From positions 1 through 22,392 of IMG/VR virus record IMGVR_UViG_3300024344_000139: a stretch of 22,392 nt of DNA. One strand, written 5' to 3'. This document shows, in pieces, positions 1 through 5,310 of this stretch (its first letter is position 1; each line of letters starts with the position of its first letter). The position numbers and the translations under genes were made by a program. The notes beneath the pieces were generated by a model. That model saw nothing but the letters and a program-made list of their open reading frames with translations, was not told where the DNA came from and did not search any database. The DNA comes from a virus.

Positions 1-276
1 AGGTTCGTTTTTATTTGTAGGAAGTGTGTCTTGAACTAATAATACCTTAACTATTTTTCCTAATGTTTCAAAATCTTCGTATTTAGTGTGCATATCCCAA
101 TCTGTCATATCTGCTTTTACATTACTAGATTTATTTTGTTTATCTCCAGTATTAATAATAATGTCCAAAAGTTTATTGTGTAAAGGTTGAATATACTCTT
201 CATCCATTTTTAATAAATTATGTATTTTTATACCTACTAAATGATCAAACATTTCTTTATTCCAACCATATTTCAT
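1..276 (-). CDS. Partial protein, N-terminal 92 codons; possible 2OG-Fe(II) oxygenase-like phage protein
   Basis: Reading leftward from the ATG at 276-274 the frame stays open to the window edge, so only the N-terminal 92 residues are present. The start overlaps the stop of the upstream gene as ATGA and has a GGAG ribosome-binding site about 7 bases ahead. The visible part holds SNVKADMTDWDMH near residues 55-67, followed by a hydrophobic helix. I recall this kind of segment, with an Asn-Val-x-Ala-x-Met-Thr-x-Trp pattern, in front of the catalytic jelly-roll of marine-phage 2OG-Fe(II) oxygenase-like proteins. That link is from memory. The iron-binding HxD...H residues would lie outside the window, so the function cannot be confirmed. 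It is the promoter-distal gene of the leftward operon seen here. Confidence 0.6.
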   Translation of the reverse strand, partial: MKYGWNKEMFDHLVGIKIHNLLKMDEEYIQPLHNKLLDIIINTGDKQNKSSNVKADMTDWDMHTKYEDFETLGKIVKVLLVQDTLPTNKNEP

Positions 277-449
277 TCTTCTTCTCCAAAGTGATTGTGC
301 ATTGAGTTAATTCCCAAGTTATAGATCATTTCCTCGTGAAATTCCTTTAACGCCTTTTCCATTTCTTTTTTTGGTTCAGATAAAATATTCATTATTCTAT
401 CTGCCACATAGTGCATACACACTCTGCTATCTTGTTGTTCGTATTTCAT
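273..449 (-). CDS. Small acidic hypothetical protein, 58 aa
   Basis: This is a 58-residue protein of unknown function. A start 7 codons upstream (ending at 470) is possible. The ATG at 449 is preferred because it forms an ATGA overlap with the upstream gene's stop and has GGGAG about 7 bases before it. The sequence is charged and probably helical (KKEMEKALKEFHEEM), with one His-rich patch near the C-terminus (HNHFGEEE). It has no membrane segment or recognisable motif. The last codons, GGA GAA GAA GAA, double as the ribosome-binding site of the next gene. It sits in the leftward operon and is presumably co-translated with its neighbours. Confidence 0.65.
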   Translation of the reverse strand: MKYEQQDSRVCMHYVADRIMNILSEPKKEMEKALKEFHEEMIYNLGINSMHNHFGEEE

Positions 450-724
450 TTTATTTCTCCCTCGTTCCATTCCTCGTTAAAATGTTCTTCAGCCATTTGG
501 TAAGCAAGGTCATCATCTGTTGCCCCTTGCCATTTATCTAACCACTCCTTTAATGATTTACAATTTTCTATATCAGCAGTAGATTCTTTAAAACCTATAG
601 CACTATCGCAACGATTTACAAATTCGCTAACAGTATATTCTAAAAAATCTTTTTTCATTTCTTTTAATTCTTTTACTGTGTGATTATAAAAATTATGCAC
701 ACTACAATCAAATTCATTACTCAT
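446..724 (-). CDS. Hypothetical acidic protein, 92 aa
   Basis: This is a 92-residue acidic, helix-rich protein with no family I recognise. It has ATGA overlaps at both ends and an AAGGAG ribosome-binding site 7 bases before the ATG. Visible features are a KELKEMKKDFLEY helix, a Cys at residue 7, and a C-terminal tract rich in Trp, Glu and Asp (EEHFNEEWNEGEIK). The terminal GEIK codons contain the ribosome-binding site for the gene below. The strict start/stop coupling and the short intergenic distances argue that it is a real translated gene. Small acidic phage proteins of this sort often bind host proteins, but nothing here shows a target. Confidence 0.7.
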   Translation of the reverse strand: MSNEFDCSVHNFYNHTVKELKEMKKDFLEYTVSEFVNRCDSAIGFKESTADIENCKSLKEWLDKWQGATDDDLAYQMAEEHFNEEWNEGEIK

Positions 725-966
725 TTTATTTCTCCTTTTTGTTCTAGATCCGCGTCAACATCTTGACAAGCATTTTGATAACAGGCATCTTCGTCCCACA
801 TATCCGAAGTATCTTTATAAATACTTTGTCCTTTTGGATTAAATACCTCATATCCATAAGTTCCTCGTCCTTCAAATTGTTCATCAAAATTTCTATCTTC
901 ATAATCCATTTCTGGAGTTTGTTCCCAAATTTTTATTGTATAACTTTTTTCTTTAAAAGTTTTCAT
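721..966 (-). CDS. Hypothetical acidic protein, 81 aa
   Basis: This is an 81-residue, strongly acidic protein of unknown function. The N-terminal stretch (KEKSYTIKIWEQ) looks like a beta strand. A central FEGRGTYGYEVFNPKG segment resembles a small beta-hairpin. The C-terminal half, with two Cys (DACYQNACQD), is acidic. This layout resembles the small phage proteins that pair a strand-turn-strand with an acidic helix, but no named domain is assigned. The start overlaps the upstream stop as ATGA and has AGAAGGA about 8 bases ahead. Its own C-terminal KGEIK codons form the next ribosome-binding site. Confidence 0.7.
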   Translation of the reverse strand: MKTFKEKSYTIKIWEQTPEMDYEDRNFDEQFEGRGTYGYEVFNPKGQSIYKDTSDMWDEDACYQNACQDVDADLEQKGEIK

Positions 967-1124
967 CTTTCAAATCCTTCTGTTATATCAACCACATCGA
1001 TTTCAACGTTTTCAAATTTGTCTGTGTCGATAATTGGTCTTAATGCTTTATCAATTAAATAAGAAATATCCGCTTCTCTTAAATCTGTATCTGGTATGTC
1101 TAATCTAATACTGAAACTTGTCAT
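963..1124 (-). CDS. Hypothetical protein, 53 aa
   Basis: This is a 53-residue protein of unknown function. Longer starts exist at 1163 and 1136, but they run into the upstream gene. The ATG at 1124 lies 2 bases after the upstream TAG and has GGTGG about 6 bases before it. The chosen protein has an alternating strand pattern (SFSIRLDIPDTD), a helix (YLIDKALRPII) and a second strand (NVEIDVVDI), which suggests a compact alpha/beta fold. It is the only junction in this operon without an ATGA overlap. The final GFER codons (GGA TTT GAA AGA) carry the ribosome-binding site of the following gene. Confidence 0.6.
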   Translation of the reverse strand: MTSFSIRLDIPDTDLREADISYLIDKALRPIIDTDKFENVEIDVVDITEGFER

Positions 1125-1126
1125 TT

Positions 1127-1597
1127 CTACCACCATTCTGGTTGTGATCTGCCCTTTTCCCATTTAGCGAAAGTTTTTTCGCCTTTATAATAATTACGAT
1201 AGGCAGTTACGTAATCATTGTCCTTATATTCATTTGGCATACATTGAGGAGGTTCTTTAAAAAACCCATCTGGTATATCATTTATATAATTATTATCTAA
1301 AATATTTTGTATAATTTTAAATGACTTATGTTTTTTCTTAAATCTATATTCATATTCATTATTAATCCATAATGCATTTCCTAAAGCCCAACTAAAACAA
1401 TCACGATTAAATCCTACCCATTTTGTCATAGGGTGGTTTGAATAAGCTGGTTTATATAATTCTTCTATTCTATCTGTATAATTTTGAACAGCAGTCGATA
1501 ACATTTGCGCTGATTCCAGTAGCATTTTAGGTATATGCTTATCACACAAATATTGCGCTGAAAAACTTGGTGTTTTATCTAAAAAAAATATGTTCAT
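1127..1597 (-). CDS. Phage pyrimidine-dimer glycosylase-like family protein, 156 aa
   Basis: This 156-residue protein belongs to a conserved phage family that starts MNIFFLD, continues with a CDKHIPKMLLESAQ helix and ends in AYRNYY-x-EKxxFAKWEKG-x-x-PEWW. I recall it as hypothetical or 'pyrimidine dimer DNA glycosylase' in cyanophage and other marine phage genomes. The distant similarity is to the T4 endonuclease V type helical fold, which would nick DNA at UV-induced pyrimidine dimers. The His and Lys in CDKHIxKM and the NHPMTKW and PPQCMPxEYK segments are the conserved positions I can see. The biochemical role is inferred from family labels, not shown. A UV-repair gene would suit a surface-ocean phage. 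The ribosome-binding site is AGAAAGGA, overlapping the end of the small upstream gene. Confidence 0.75.
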   Translation of the reverse strand: MNIFFLDKTPSFSAQYLCDKHIPKMLLESAQMLSTAVQNYTDRIEELYKPAYSNHPMTKWVGFNRDCFSWALGNALWINNEYEYRFKKKHKSFKIIQNILDNNYINDIPDGFFKEPPQCMPNEYKDNDYVTAYRNYYKGEKTFAKWEKGRSQPEWW

Positions 1598-1728
1598 TTT
1601 TCAAATCCTTTCTGCATTAATTCTTCTAACTTTCTTTTCCACATAGCTTTATACACTAAATCATCTGTAATGCTATGATAAATTGTCCACAAATTAGAAA
1701 CCCGCCTCCAAAATAATTCTTCAGTCAT
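1594..1728 (-). CDS. Small hypothetical protein, 44 aa
   Basis: This small gene was found by reading the gap between two longer genes on the minus strand. It runs from the ATG at 1728 to the TGA at 1594-1596, giving 44 residues. It is Trp- and Lys-rich, with two helix-like segments (MTEELFWRRVSNLW and YKAMWKRKLEELMQK). Both ends form ATGA overlaps with the neighbouring genes, and AGGGGAATTAAA precedes the start. That exact fit between two genes, with its own ribosome-binding site, is the main evidence that it is translated. No family is recognised. Basic and aromatic residues could mean nucleic-acid or protein binding, but this is speculative. Confidence 0.6.
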   Translation of the reverse strand: MTEELFWRRVSNLWTIYHSITDDLVYKAMWKRKLEELMQKGFEK

Positions 1729-2009
1729 TTTAATTCCCCTATTCCGATTGTGTTATCATCAATCATTTCTTCTGTTGGTGTTCTTCTTACAACTATCTTC
1801 CACTTATAAGCTAACTTGGTAAGTGATTTAGCAAATCGCCAAAGCTGTCGGCAATCCTCATTACCAAGATACTTTATATCTTCTTCAAGATCAGTCCACA
1901 TAGCAGCCGCACTCAGATCATTAAAAGAAGGATTAAGATTAAGATGAAAAAACAACTTACCTTTATCATCATAAATTTTTAATGTGTTTTTTTCATAGTT
2001 AAATGTCAT
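1725..2009 (-). CDS. Hypothetical protein, 94 aa, first gene of leftward operon
   Basis: This is a 94-residue protein of unknown function and the promoter-proximal gene of the leftward operon. It begins with a beta-rich stretch (NTLKIYDDKGKLFFHLNL), followed by helical segments containing AAAMWTDLEEDIKYLG and RQLWRFAKSLTKLAYKWK. The start has AGAAAGGAATAAA ahead of it. A leftward promoter lies about 25-50 bases upstream. The C-terminal GELK codons (GGG GAA TTA AAA) serve as ribosome-binding site for the 44-aa gene below. No catalytic motif is visible. Confidence 0.7.
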   Translation of the reverse strand: MTFNYEKNTLKIYDDKGKLFFHLNLNPSFNDLSAAAMWTDLEEDIKYLGNEDCRQLWRFAKSLTKLAYKWKIVVRRTPTEEMIDDNTIGIGELK

Positions 2010-2033
2010 TTTATTCCTTTCTTTAACTTATCT

Positions 2034-2061
2034 TATATAATCCCATTAATTTATAAGTCAA
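2034..2061 (-). promoter_or_regulatory. Leftward promoter of the minus-strand operon
   Basis: Read on the minus strand, a -35-like TTGACT (2061-2056) and a -10-like TATATA (2039-2034) are separated by 16 bases. They lie about 25 bases ahead of the ribosome-binding site of the first leftward gene. The spacer contains TTAATGGGA, the element that recurs at the plus-strand promoters. An inverted repeat, CTTATA/TATAAG, spans 2032-2057. The location in the divergent gap between the two gene blocks fits a promoter. Start-site data are not available. Confidence 0.55.
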
Positions 2062-2074
2062 TAGAAAAAATAAC

Positions 2075-2107
2075 TTGATTTTTATTTTATCCTAATTATA
2101 TGGGAAT
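2075..2107 (+). promoter_or_regulatory. Rightward promoter-like segment before the GP88-family gene
   Basis: TTGATT (2075-2080) is followed after 16 bases by TATATG (2097-2102). An imperfect dyad, ATCC...GGGAAT, spans the -10 region. An AGAAAGGA ribosome-binding site and the ATG at 2124 follow. It lies back-to-back with the leftward promoter, so one short gap could control both gene blocks. Confidence 0.5.
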
Positions 2108-2123
2108 AATAGAAAGGATAATT

Positions 2124-2834
2124 ATGAGAAAGTTAAAATTTATTAAATCAAAAAAACTTTTAAATATTGATAATAACGCCAAAACAGTAAAAGGTCAAAA
2201 ATATGGATATTTAACAGCTATTCTCTATCTTGCGCCTAATAATCAAAGCGGTTTTAATGTTTGCCCTCAAGCCTCAAAAGGTTGTAAAAAAGCGTGTTTA
2301 TATACAGCTGGACTTGGCGCATTTAGTAGCGTGCAAAAAGGCAGAATAAATAAAACAAGGTGGTATATTCAAGAAAGGGAAACATTTTTAAATCAGATTA
2401 GAAAAGAAATTAAATCATTTATAGTAAAAGCTGAAAGTAGAAATTTAATTCCTTGTGTAAGATTAAATGGAACGTCTGATCTATCTTGGGAAAAAACAGG
2501 ATTAATGAAGGAATTTAAAAATATTACTTTTTATGATTATAGTAAAATCTATAAAAGAGCTTTATCTTATGTTAATGGGAAATTGCCAAGTAATTATCAT
2601 ATCACATATTCATTAAATGAAGATAATAAAAAAGAAGCATTTAATATTTTAAAAAAAGGCGGAAATATATCAGCGGTGTTTAGAAAATCACTACCAAAAA
2701 AATACAAAGGATATAAAGTTATAAACGCTGACGACAGCGATTTGAGATTTCTTGACGGAAATAATGTTATTGCAGGACTTTTAGCAAAAGGAAAAGCAAA
2801 GAAAGATTATTCTGGTTTTGTGCTTGACAATTAA
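2124..2834 (+). CDS. GP88-family phage protein with Cys-rich motif, 236 aa
   Basis: This 236-residue protein fits the phage GP88 family (named after mycobacteriophage gene product 88). Members share an N-terminal KGxKYGYLTAILYLAP block (about residues 23-38), a Cys-rich NVCPQASKGCKKACLYTAG block (46-63), VRLNGTSDLSWE (112-123), FYDYSK (136-141), and DSDLRFLD near 204-211. The three Cys (47, 54, 58) form CX6CX3C, which could bind a metal or an iron-sulfur cluster. That is inference, and no activity is known to me for the family. The ATG at 2124 is chosen over the ATG at 2100 because AGAAAGGA sits 5 bases upstream and the extra N-terminal residues would be encoded by the promoter dyad. It is the first gene of the rightward block. 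Confidence 0.8.
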   Translation: MRKLKFIKSKKLLNIDNNAKTVKGQKYGYLTAILYLAPNNQSGFNVCPQASKGCKKACLYTAGLGAFSSVQKGRINKTRWYIQERETFLNQIRKEIKSFIVKAESRNLIPCVRLNGTSDLSWEKTGLMKEFKNITFYDYSKIYKRALSYVNGKLPSNYHITYSLNEDNKKEAFNILKKGGNISAVFRKSLPKKYKGYKVINADDSDLRFLDGNNVIAGLLAKGKAKKDYSGFVLDN

Positions 2835-2858
2835 TATATCTTATATTAATGGGATATA
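2835..2858 (+). promoter_or_regulatory. Promoter/operator dyad upstream of the 189-aa gene
   Basis: TATATC (2835-2840) and GATATA (2853-2858) form an inverted repeat around a 12-base centre. The right part is TATATTAATGGGATA, the motif shared by the other cassette starts. AGAAAGG follows 14 bases later. A TATATT -10 candidate is present, but a -35 at proper spacing is weak, so the promoter call rests on the shared motif. Confidence 0.45.
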
Positions 2859-2881
2859 AATTATAAAAAGAAAGGAAAATT

Positions 2882-3451
2882 ATGGCTGAAATGAAAGTAT
2901 ATCAAAGAGACCATTTTAGAAGTAAAATAAATGAACTTTTAAATCCCGAAATAGAAAAAGAGGAAATGTTGTTATCTTCTACTATTGCGGATATGACCGA
3001 ATCAGCGGAAAAAAATCTAGCTAAAAAGATTGGCGCTGATACAATTATAACTGATTTAGAGAAAGCTGAGCAAGAACTTGAAAAAGCTCAAAACAAGGCA
3101 AAAACTTTTTTCAGGCGTGTTTCAAGAAAAAAAGTGTCTTATAAAAAATCTTTAGACTATCATTTTGATCGTAATGAAAGGTCAAACGATATTACTCCTA
3201 AAAAATGTAAAGAACAAATCAGAACTTGGGCTGAAAAACTGGCTGAAAAAGAAGCTGAAAAACTTCCTATTGGAAAGCGTATATCATATTTAAGGGCGGT
3301 TAAAACTAACGCCAATGATAGCGTTATGGAAGCTCACGTTGGTTCAGATTTAAAAGATTTGTTAGGCGATATATTAAAACCGCTTGGCTTGACTTGGCAA
3401 CGTCCACTTCCAGCGATTGCGCCACCTTCTGAAGATAGACCAGAAGACTAA
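2882..3451 (+). CDS. Hypothetical coiled-coil protein, 189 aa
   Basis: This is a 189-residue charged protein I do not recognise. Residues about 15-80 are strongly helical with heptad-like spacing (LEKAEQELEKAQNKAKTFF), a probable coiled coil. The middle is basic (RRVSRKKVSYKKS), followed by a second helical stretch (WAEKLAEKEAEKLP). The C-terminus is Pro-rich and probably flexible. The pattern suggests an oligomeric, possibly nucleic-acid-binding protein. It has its own promoter-like dyad and AGAAAGG site upstream, and another dyad directly after its stop, so it looks like a single-gene cassette. Confidence 0.7.
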   Translation: MAEMKVYQRDHFRSKINELLNPEIEKEEMLLSSTIADMTESAEKNLAKKIGADTIITDLEKAEQELEKAQNKAKTFFRRVSRKKVSYKKSLDYHFDRNERSNDITPKKCKEQIRTWAEKLAEKEAEKLPIGKRISYLRAVKTNANDSVMEAHVGSDLKDLLGDILKPLGLTWQRPLPAIAPPSEDRPED

Positions 3452-3463
3452 AATTTATTTCCT

Positions 3464-3495
3464 TGACACTATCTCAATATAATGGGATAGTGTCA
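3464..3495 (+). promoter_or_regulatory. Perfect 10-bp inverted repeat with embedded -10, upstream of the 70-aa gene
   Basis: TGACACTATC (3464-3473) is matched by GATAGTGTCA (3486-3495) around a 12-base centre containing TATAAT (3478-3483) and ATGGGA. It could act as an operator over a promoter, or as an RNA hairpin. AGAAAGG follows 6 bases later. It is the strongest member of the family of dyads at cassette starts. Confidence 0.55.
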
Positions 3496-3517
3496 TTTTT
3501 AGAAAGGAAAAAATAAA

Positions 3518-3730
3518 ATGTTAGATATAAAAATTGATACTTCTAATTCTTCTGAATTTAATGATGATGACCATTTTTATTTTTGTTTAATAGATTTATT
3601 AGAAGAATGGAATGAAACAGTAGAACCTAAAGAAATGGCAACAAATGACGCTGGATTTGATTCAGATAGATTTACTGAATTAATGGAAATATTGCATAGA
3701 AAGGTGGGCTTAAAATGGGCGATAGAGTAA
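3518..3730 (+). CDS. Small acidic hypothetical protein, 70 aa
   Basis: This is a 70-residue acidic protein of unknown function. It is dominated by Asp, Glu and aromatic residues (FNDDDHFYFCLIDLLEEWNE) and ends in a helix (RFTELMEILHRKVGLKWAIE). The start has AGAAAGG about 11 bases upstream. It overlaps the next gene by 16 bases, and its late codons contain AGAAAGGTGG, the ribosome-binding site of that gene. It leads a three-gene cassette running to the nuclease gene. Confidence 0.65.
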   Translation: MLDIKIDTSNSSEFNDDDHFYFCLIDLLEEWNETVEPKEMATNDAGFDSDRFTELMEILHRKVGLKWAIE

Positions 3731-4146
3731 GTATATCTTTTAGAGATACAGACAATGACGAAAGCATAATATTATTTCATCATTGGGGAGGTGTTAATTT
3801 TCCCAAAGTAGCTTTTGATTGGTTCAAAGACTATAAAAAGAAAATTGATAAAACAGCAAAGAGTAATGTTTCAACGCCAATTACTAGATTTGATTGTAAT
3901 AATGTTATGGTTCAATTTGTCCAATGGTTAGGTCAATGTAGTCATTATAGGGAATGTATTGGTTTTGAAAAAGATGAAAATAAAAACTCAATTTATGATA
4001 AACCTTTATATAGTGATTATCAAATATCTAGTAGTTTGTATTTTGGGAAAGATACAAACGAAGGTGATAATTCAGATAATGGGCATTATACTATTTATAC
4101 GAAAAAATGCGAATTGATAGATGATAGAGGTCAATCAATTAAATGA
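3715..4146 (+). CDS. Hypothetical protein, 143 aa
   Basis: This 143-residue protein starts MGDRVSISF and soon has SIILFHHWGG, a strand followed by a His-His-Trp-Gly-Gly turn. Later parts are mixed alpha/beta with several Cys (FDCNNV, GQCSHYRECIG). I have seen comparable openings (GDRxxIxF...LFxHWGG) in unannotated phage and bacterial proteins but cannot name a domain. The double His might bind metal; this is inference. AGAAAGG precedes the start, inside the end of the 70-aa gene. Its TGA overlaps the nuclease ATG as ATGA, so the two are probably translated together. Confidence 0.7.
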   Translation: MGDRVSISFRDTDNDESIILFHHWGGVNFPKVAFDWFKDYKKKIDKTAKSNVSTPITRFDCNNVMVQFVQWLGQCSHYRECIGFEKDENKNSIYDKPLYSDYQISSSLYFGKDTNEGDNSDNGHYTIYTKKCELIDDRGQSIK

Positions 4147-4526
4147 CAACTAAACCAGAAACAATCTTTGGGCGTGATATAATGAAAAATATCAACGCCC
4201 ATTGGACTAGAATTGAAAATAGAGGTGGCGGCGGTGTGCCAGATTTATATGGAATTAAGAATGGAGTGTCAATTTGGCTTGAATTAAAGTGTATTAAAAA
4301 AAATTCAATAAGTATCTCTCCATTACAAATTTCTTGGAATTACAAGCACTTTCAAGAAAATGGGAAAAATTATTATATAGTTAAAGATACGTGGTCAAAG
4401 GTTCTTAAATTGTATAGCGGAGATAAGGGAAGAGAAATCAAGGAACAAGGGTTCAAATGTCCTTGTTCCTTGGAACTTGTGCCTCCGACCGATTATCAAG
4501 CATTAAGTATATTTTTATTTAGTTGA
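4143..4526 (+). CDS. VRR-NUC-like PD-(D/E)XK nuclease, 127 aa
   Basis: The core of a PD-(D/E)XK nuclease is clear: an N-terminal Glu (E6) before a helix, GGGGVPDLYG (residues 28-37) with the active Asp (D34), then WLELKC (45-50) with the Glu-x-Lys pair (E47, K49), and a following helix with SPLQISW (Q62). This spacing matches VRR-NUC and Holliday-junction-resolvase-like phage nucleases, which cut DNA in a metal-dependent way. In phages such small enzymes serve in recombination, replication fork or branch resolution, or host DNA breakdown. Which of these applies is not shown. It overlaps the upstream gene as ATGA. The C-terminal part (KCPCSLELVPPTDYQ) is variable in the family. Confidence 0.8.
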   Translation: MTTKPETIFGRDIMKNINAHWTRIENRGGGGVPDLYGIKNGVSIWLELKCIKKNSISISPLQISWNYKHFQENGKNYYIVKDTWSKVLKLYSGDKGREIKEQGFKCPCSLELVPPTDYQALSIFLFS

Positions 4527-4549
4527 TTTATATTTTTATATGTCCTATA
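4512..4549 (+). repeat. 38-bp direct repeat, copy 1 (promoter segment)
   Basis: This 38-base segment is identical to 5028-5065. It contains the -35 TTGATT, a complete 17-base spacer and the first four bases of the -10. The copies diverge right after TCCTATA. A perfect match of this length in intergenic DNA implies recent duplication or strong constraint. Confidence 0.9.
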
Positions 4550-4561
4550 TTAATAGGACAT
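4523..4561 (+). promoter_or_regulatory. Promoter with operator-like dyad upstream of the 68-aa gene
   Basis: TTGATT (4523-4528), a 17-base spacer and TATATT (4546-4551) make a good sigma-70-type promoter. ATGTCCTAT/ATAGGACAT (4540-4548 and 4553-4561) is a perfect 9-bp inverted repeat centred on the -10, as expected of a repressor or activator site. AGAAAGG follows at about 4568. No terminator is visible between the nuclease stop and this promoter. Confidence 0.65.
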
Positions 4562-4581
4562 TTTAAAAGAAAGGTGTAAAA

Positions 4582-4788
4582 ATGAAAAGTGAAAGTAGAA
4601 TATTATTTGAATATCCAGAATATCAAGTTGAGATAGAATGGAATGGTTCAGCAACGTTTAATGTTTTTAATAGTGGTAAAAATGTTAATTGCTTTACTGA
4701 TTATTCAGCGAAGACAATGGAACAAGCTCAAGTTATTGCTGATGAATGGTTAGAGGAACAAGTGGAGGATGAAAAAAGATATGCCTGA
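4582..4788 (+). CDS. Small hypothetical protein, 68 aa
   Basis: This 68-residue protein has a strand-rich N-terminal half (ILFEYPEYQVEIEWNGSATFNVFNSG) and a C-terminal acidic helix (TMEQAQVIADEWLEEQVEDEKR). That beta-meander plus helix layout is common among small phage proteins, but no family is identified. AGAAAGGTG stands 7 bases before the ATG. It is the first gene of a two-gene cassette between the two copies of the 38-bp promoter repeat. Confidence 0.7.
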   Translation: MKSESRILFEYPEYQVEIEWNGSATFNVFNSGKNVNCFTDYSAKTMEQAQVIADEWLEEQVEDEKRYA

Positions 4789-4972
4789 TTTAAGAATAAA
4801 ACCAAATTTAGAAAATGGAGATTTGAAACAATCAGATTTATTTTCTGATAATCAAATAGACAGTGATGAAGTATTAATGATTGATTGGGATGAGATGAAC
4901 GACAACCCACAACAATTAATTAATATTCTTACTAGGAGGAACGCTTATCATAACAGAAAGGATAATGAATAG
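4781..4972 (+). CDS. Small acidic hypothetical protein, 63 aa
   Basis: This 63-residue protein of unknown function contains an acidic stretch (SDEVLMIDWDEMNDNPQQ) and a basic C-terminus (LTRRNAYHNRKDNE). Two starts are possible. The ATG at 4769 lies directly against GGAGG, which is too close for that site. The ATG at 4781 is 12 bases from it and overlaps the upstream stop region, so 4781 is preferred with reservation; the longer form would have 67 residues. The gene is followed by a strong terminator, so it ends its cassette. Confidence 0.55.
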   Translation: MPDLRIKPNLENGDLKQSDLFSDNQIDSDEVLMIDWDEMNDNPQQLINILTRRNAYHNRKDNE

Positions 4973-5000
4973 TCTTTATATTTTTATAAGTTCCTTCGAT

Positions 5001-5032
5001 AAGGGGTATTCAAATCTGAATACCCCTTTTTT
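5001..5032 (+). terminator. Rho-independent terminator
   Basis: AAGGGGTATTC and GAATACCCCTT form an 11-bp stem with a 6-base loop (5012-5017), followed by six T (5027-5032). It closes the two-gene cassette and stands immediately before the second 38-bp promoter repeat, giving a terminator-promoter boundary. Confidence 0.9.
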
Positions 5033-5065
5033 ATTTAGTTGATTTATATTTTTATATGTCCTATA
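5028..5065 (+). repeat. 38-bp direct repeat, copy 2 (promoter segment)
   Basis: This segment is identical to 4512-4549. Its first bases are part of the T tract of the preceding terminator. It holds the -35 and the spacer of the promoter for the zinc-ribbon/DUF2958 cassette. Confidence 0.9.
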
Positions 5066-5074
5066 AATATAGGA
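5039..5074 (+). promoter_or_regulatory. Promoter with operator-like dyad upstream of the zinc-ribbon gene
   Basis: TTGATT (5039-5044), a 17-base spacer and TATAAA (5062-5067) form the promoter. TCCTATA/TATAGGA (5059-5065 and 5068-5074) is a 7-bp inverted repeat over the -10, a shorter version of the dyad at 4540-4561. AGAAAGG follows 5 bases after the dyad. Confidence 0.65.
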
Positions 5075-5091
5075 TAATAGAAAGGAAAACT

Positions 5092-5310
5092 ATGAAAATT
5101 GATAGAATAATAACTGATGAAGAAGAACAAAATTATTGTTTAAGTTGTAATTATTTGTCATATGACTATGGGGAGGTTGAGCCAGACAATCCACACTTTA
5201 TAAAAAGTGAGGGTTTGCCAGAAGGACAAGCACAAGTAGTTTGTCCTAATTGTATGAGTATTGCATATGTAATTGCAAGCGATGAAGAAATAGAAAGGAA
5301 AACAAAATGA
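5092..5310 (+). CDS. Zinc-ribbon-like protein, 72 aa
   Basis: This 72-residue protein has two CxxC pairs, C16-L-S-C19 and C51-P-N-C54, a typical four-Cys zinc ribbon with a 31-residue insert. The C-terminal end is acidic then basic (SDEEIERKTK). Such ribbons bind nucleic acid or protein; the partner here is unknown. The ATG at 5092 is used, not the one at 5056, because AGAAAGG lies 9 bases upstream and codons from 5056 would run through the promoter dyad. Its last codons (GAA AGG AAA ACA AAA) include the ribosome-binding site of the DUF2958 gene, which starts as ATGA at its stop. Confidence 0.75.
   Translation: MKIDRIITDEEEQNYCLSCNYLSYDYGEVEPDNPHFIKSEGLPEGQAQVVCPNCMSIAYVIASDEEIERKTK

Noticed and set aside
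763-1062. 99-codon plus-strand frame over the leftward operon
   Set aside because: It is rich in Ser/Phe/Ile as expected from reading the reverse of A+T-rich genes, has no ribosome-binding site, and lies opposite two well-coupled genes.
4512-5065. CRISPR array or transposon ends from the 38-bp repeats
   Set aside because: There are only two copies, 516 bases apart, in direct orientation and containing promoter elements, with genes in between but no transposase or target-site duplication.
5056-5091. Upstream ATG start for the zinc-ribbon gene
   Set aside because: The codons would lie in the promoter dyad, and AGAAAGG is correctly spaced from the ATG at 5092.
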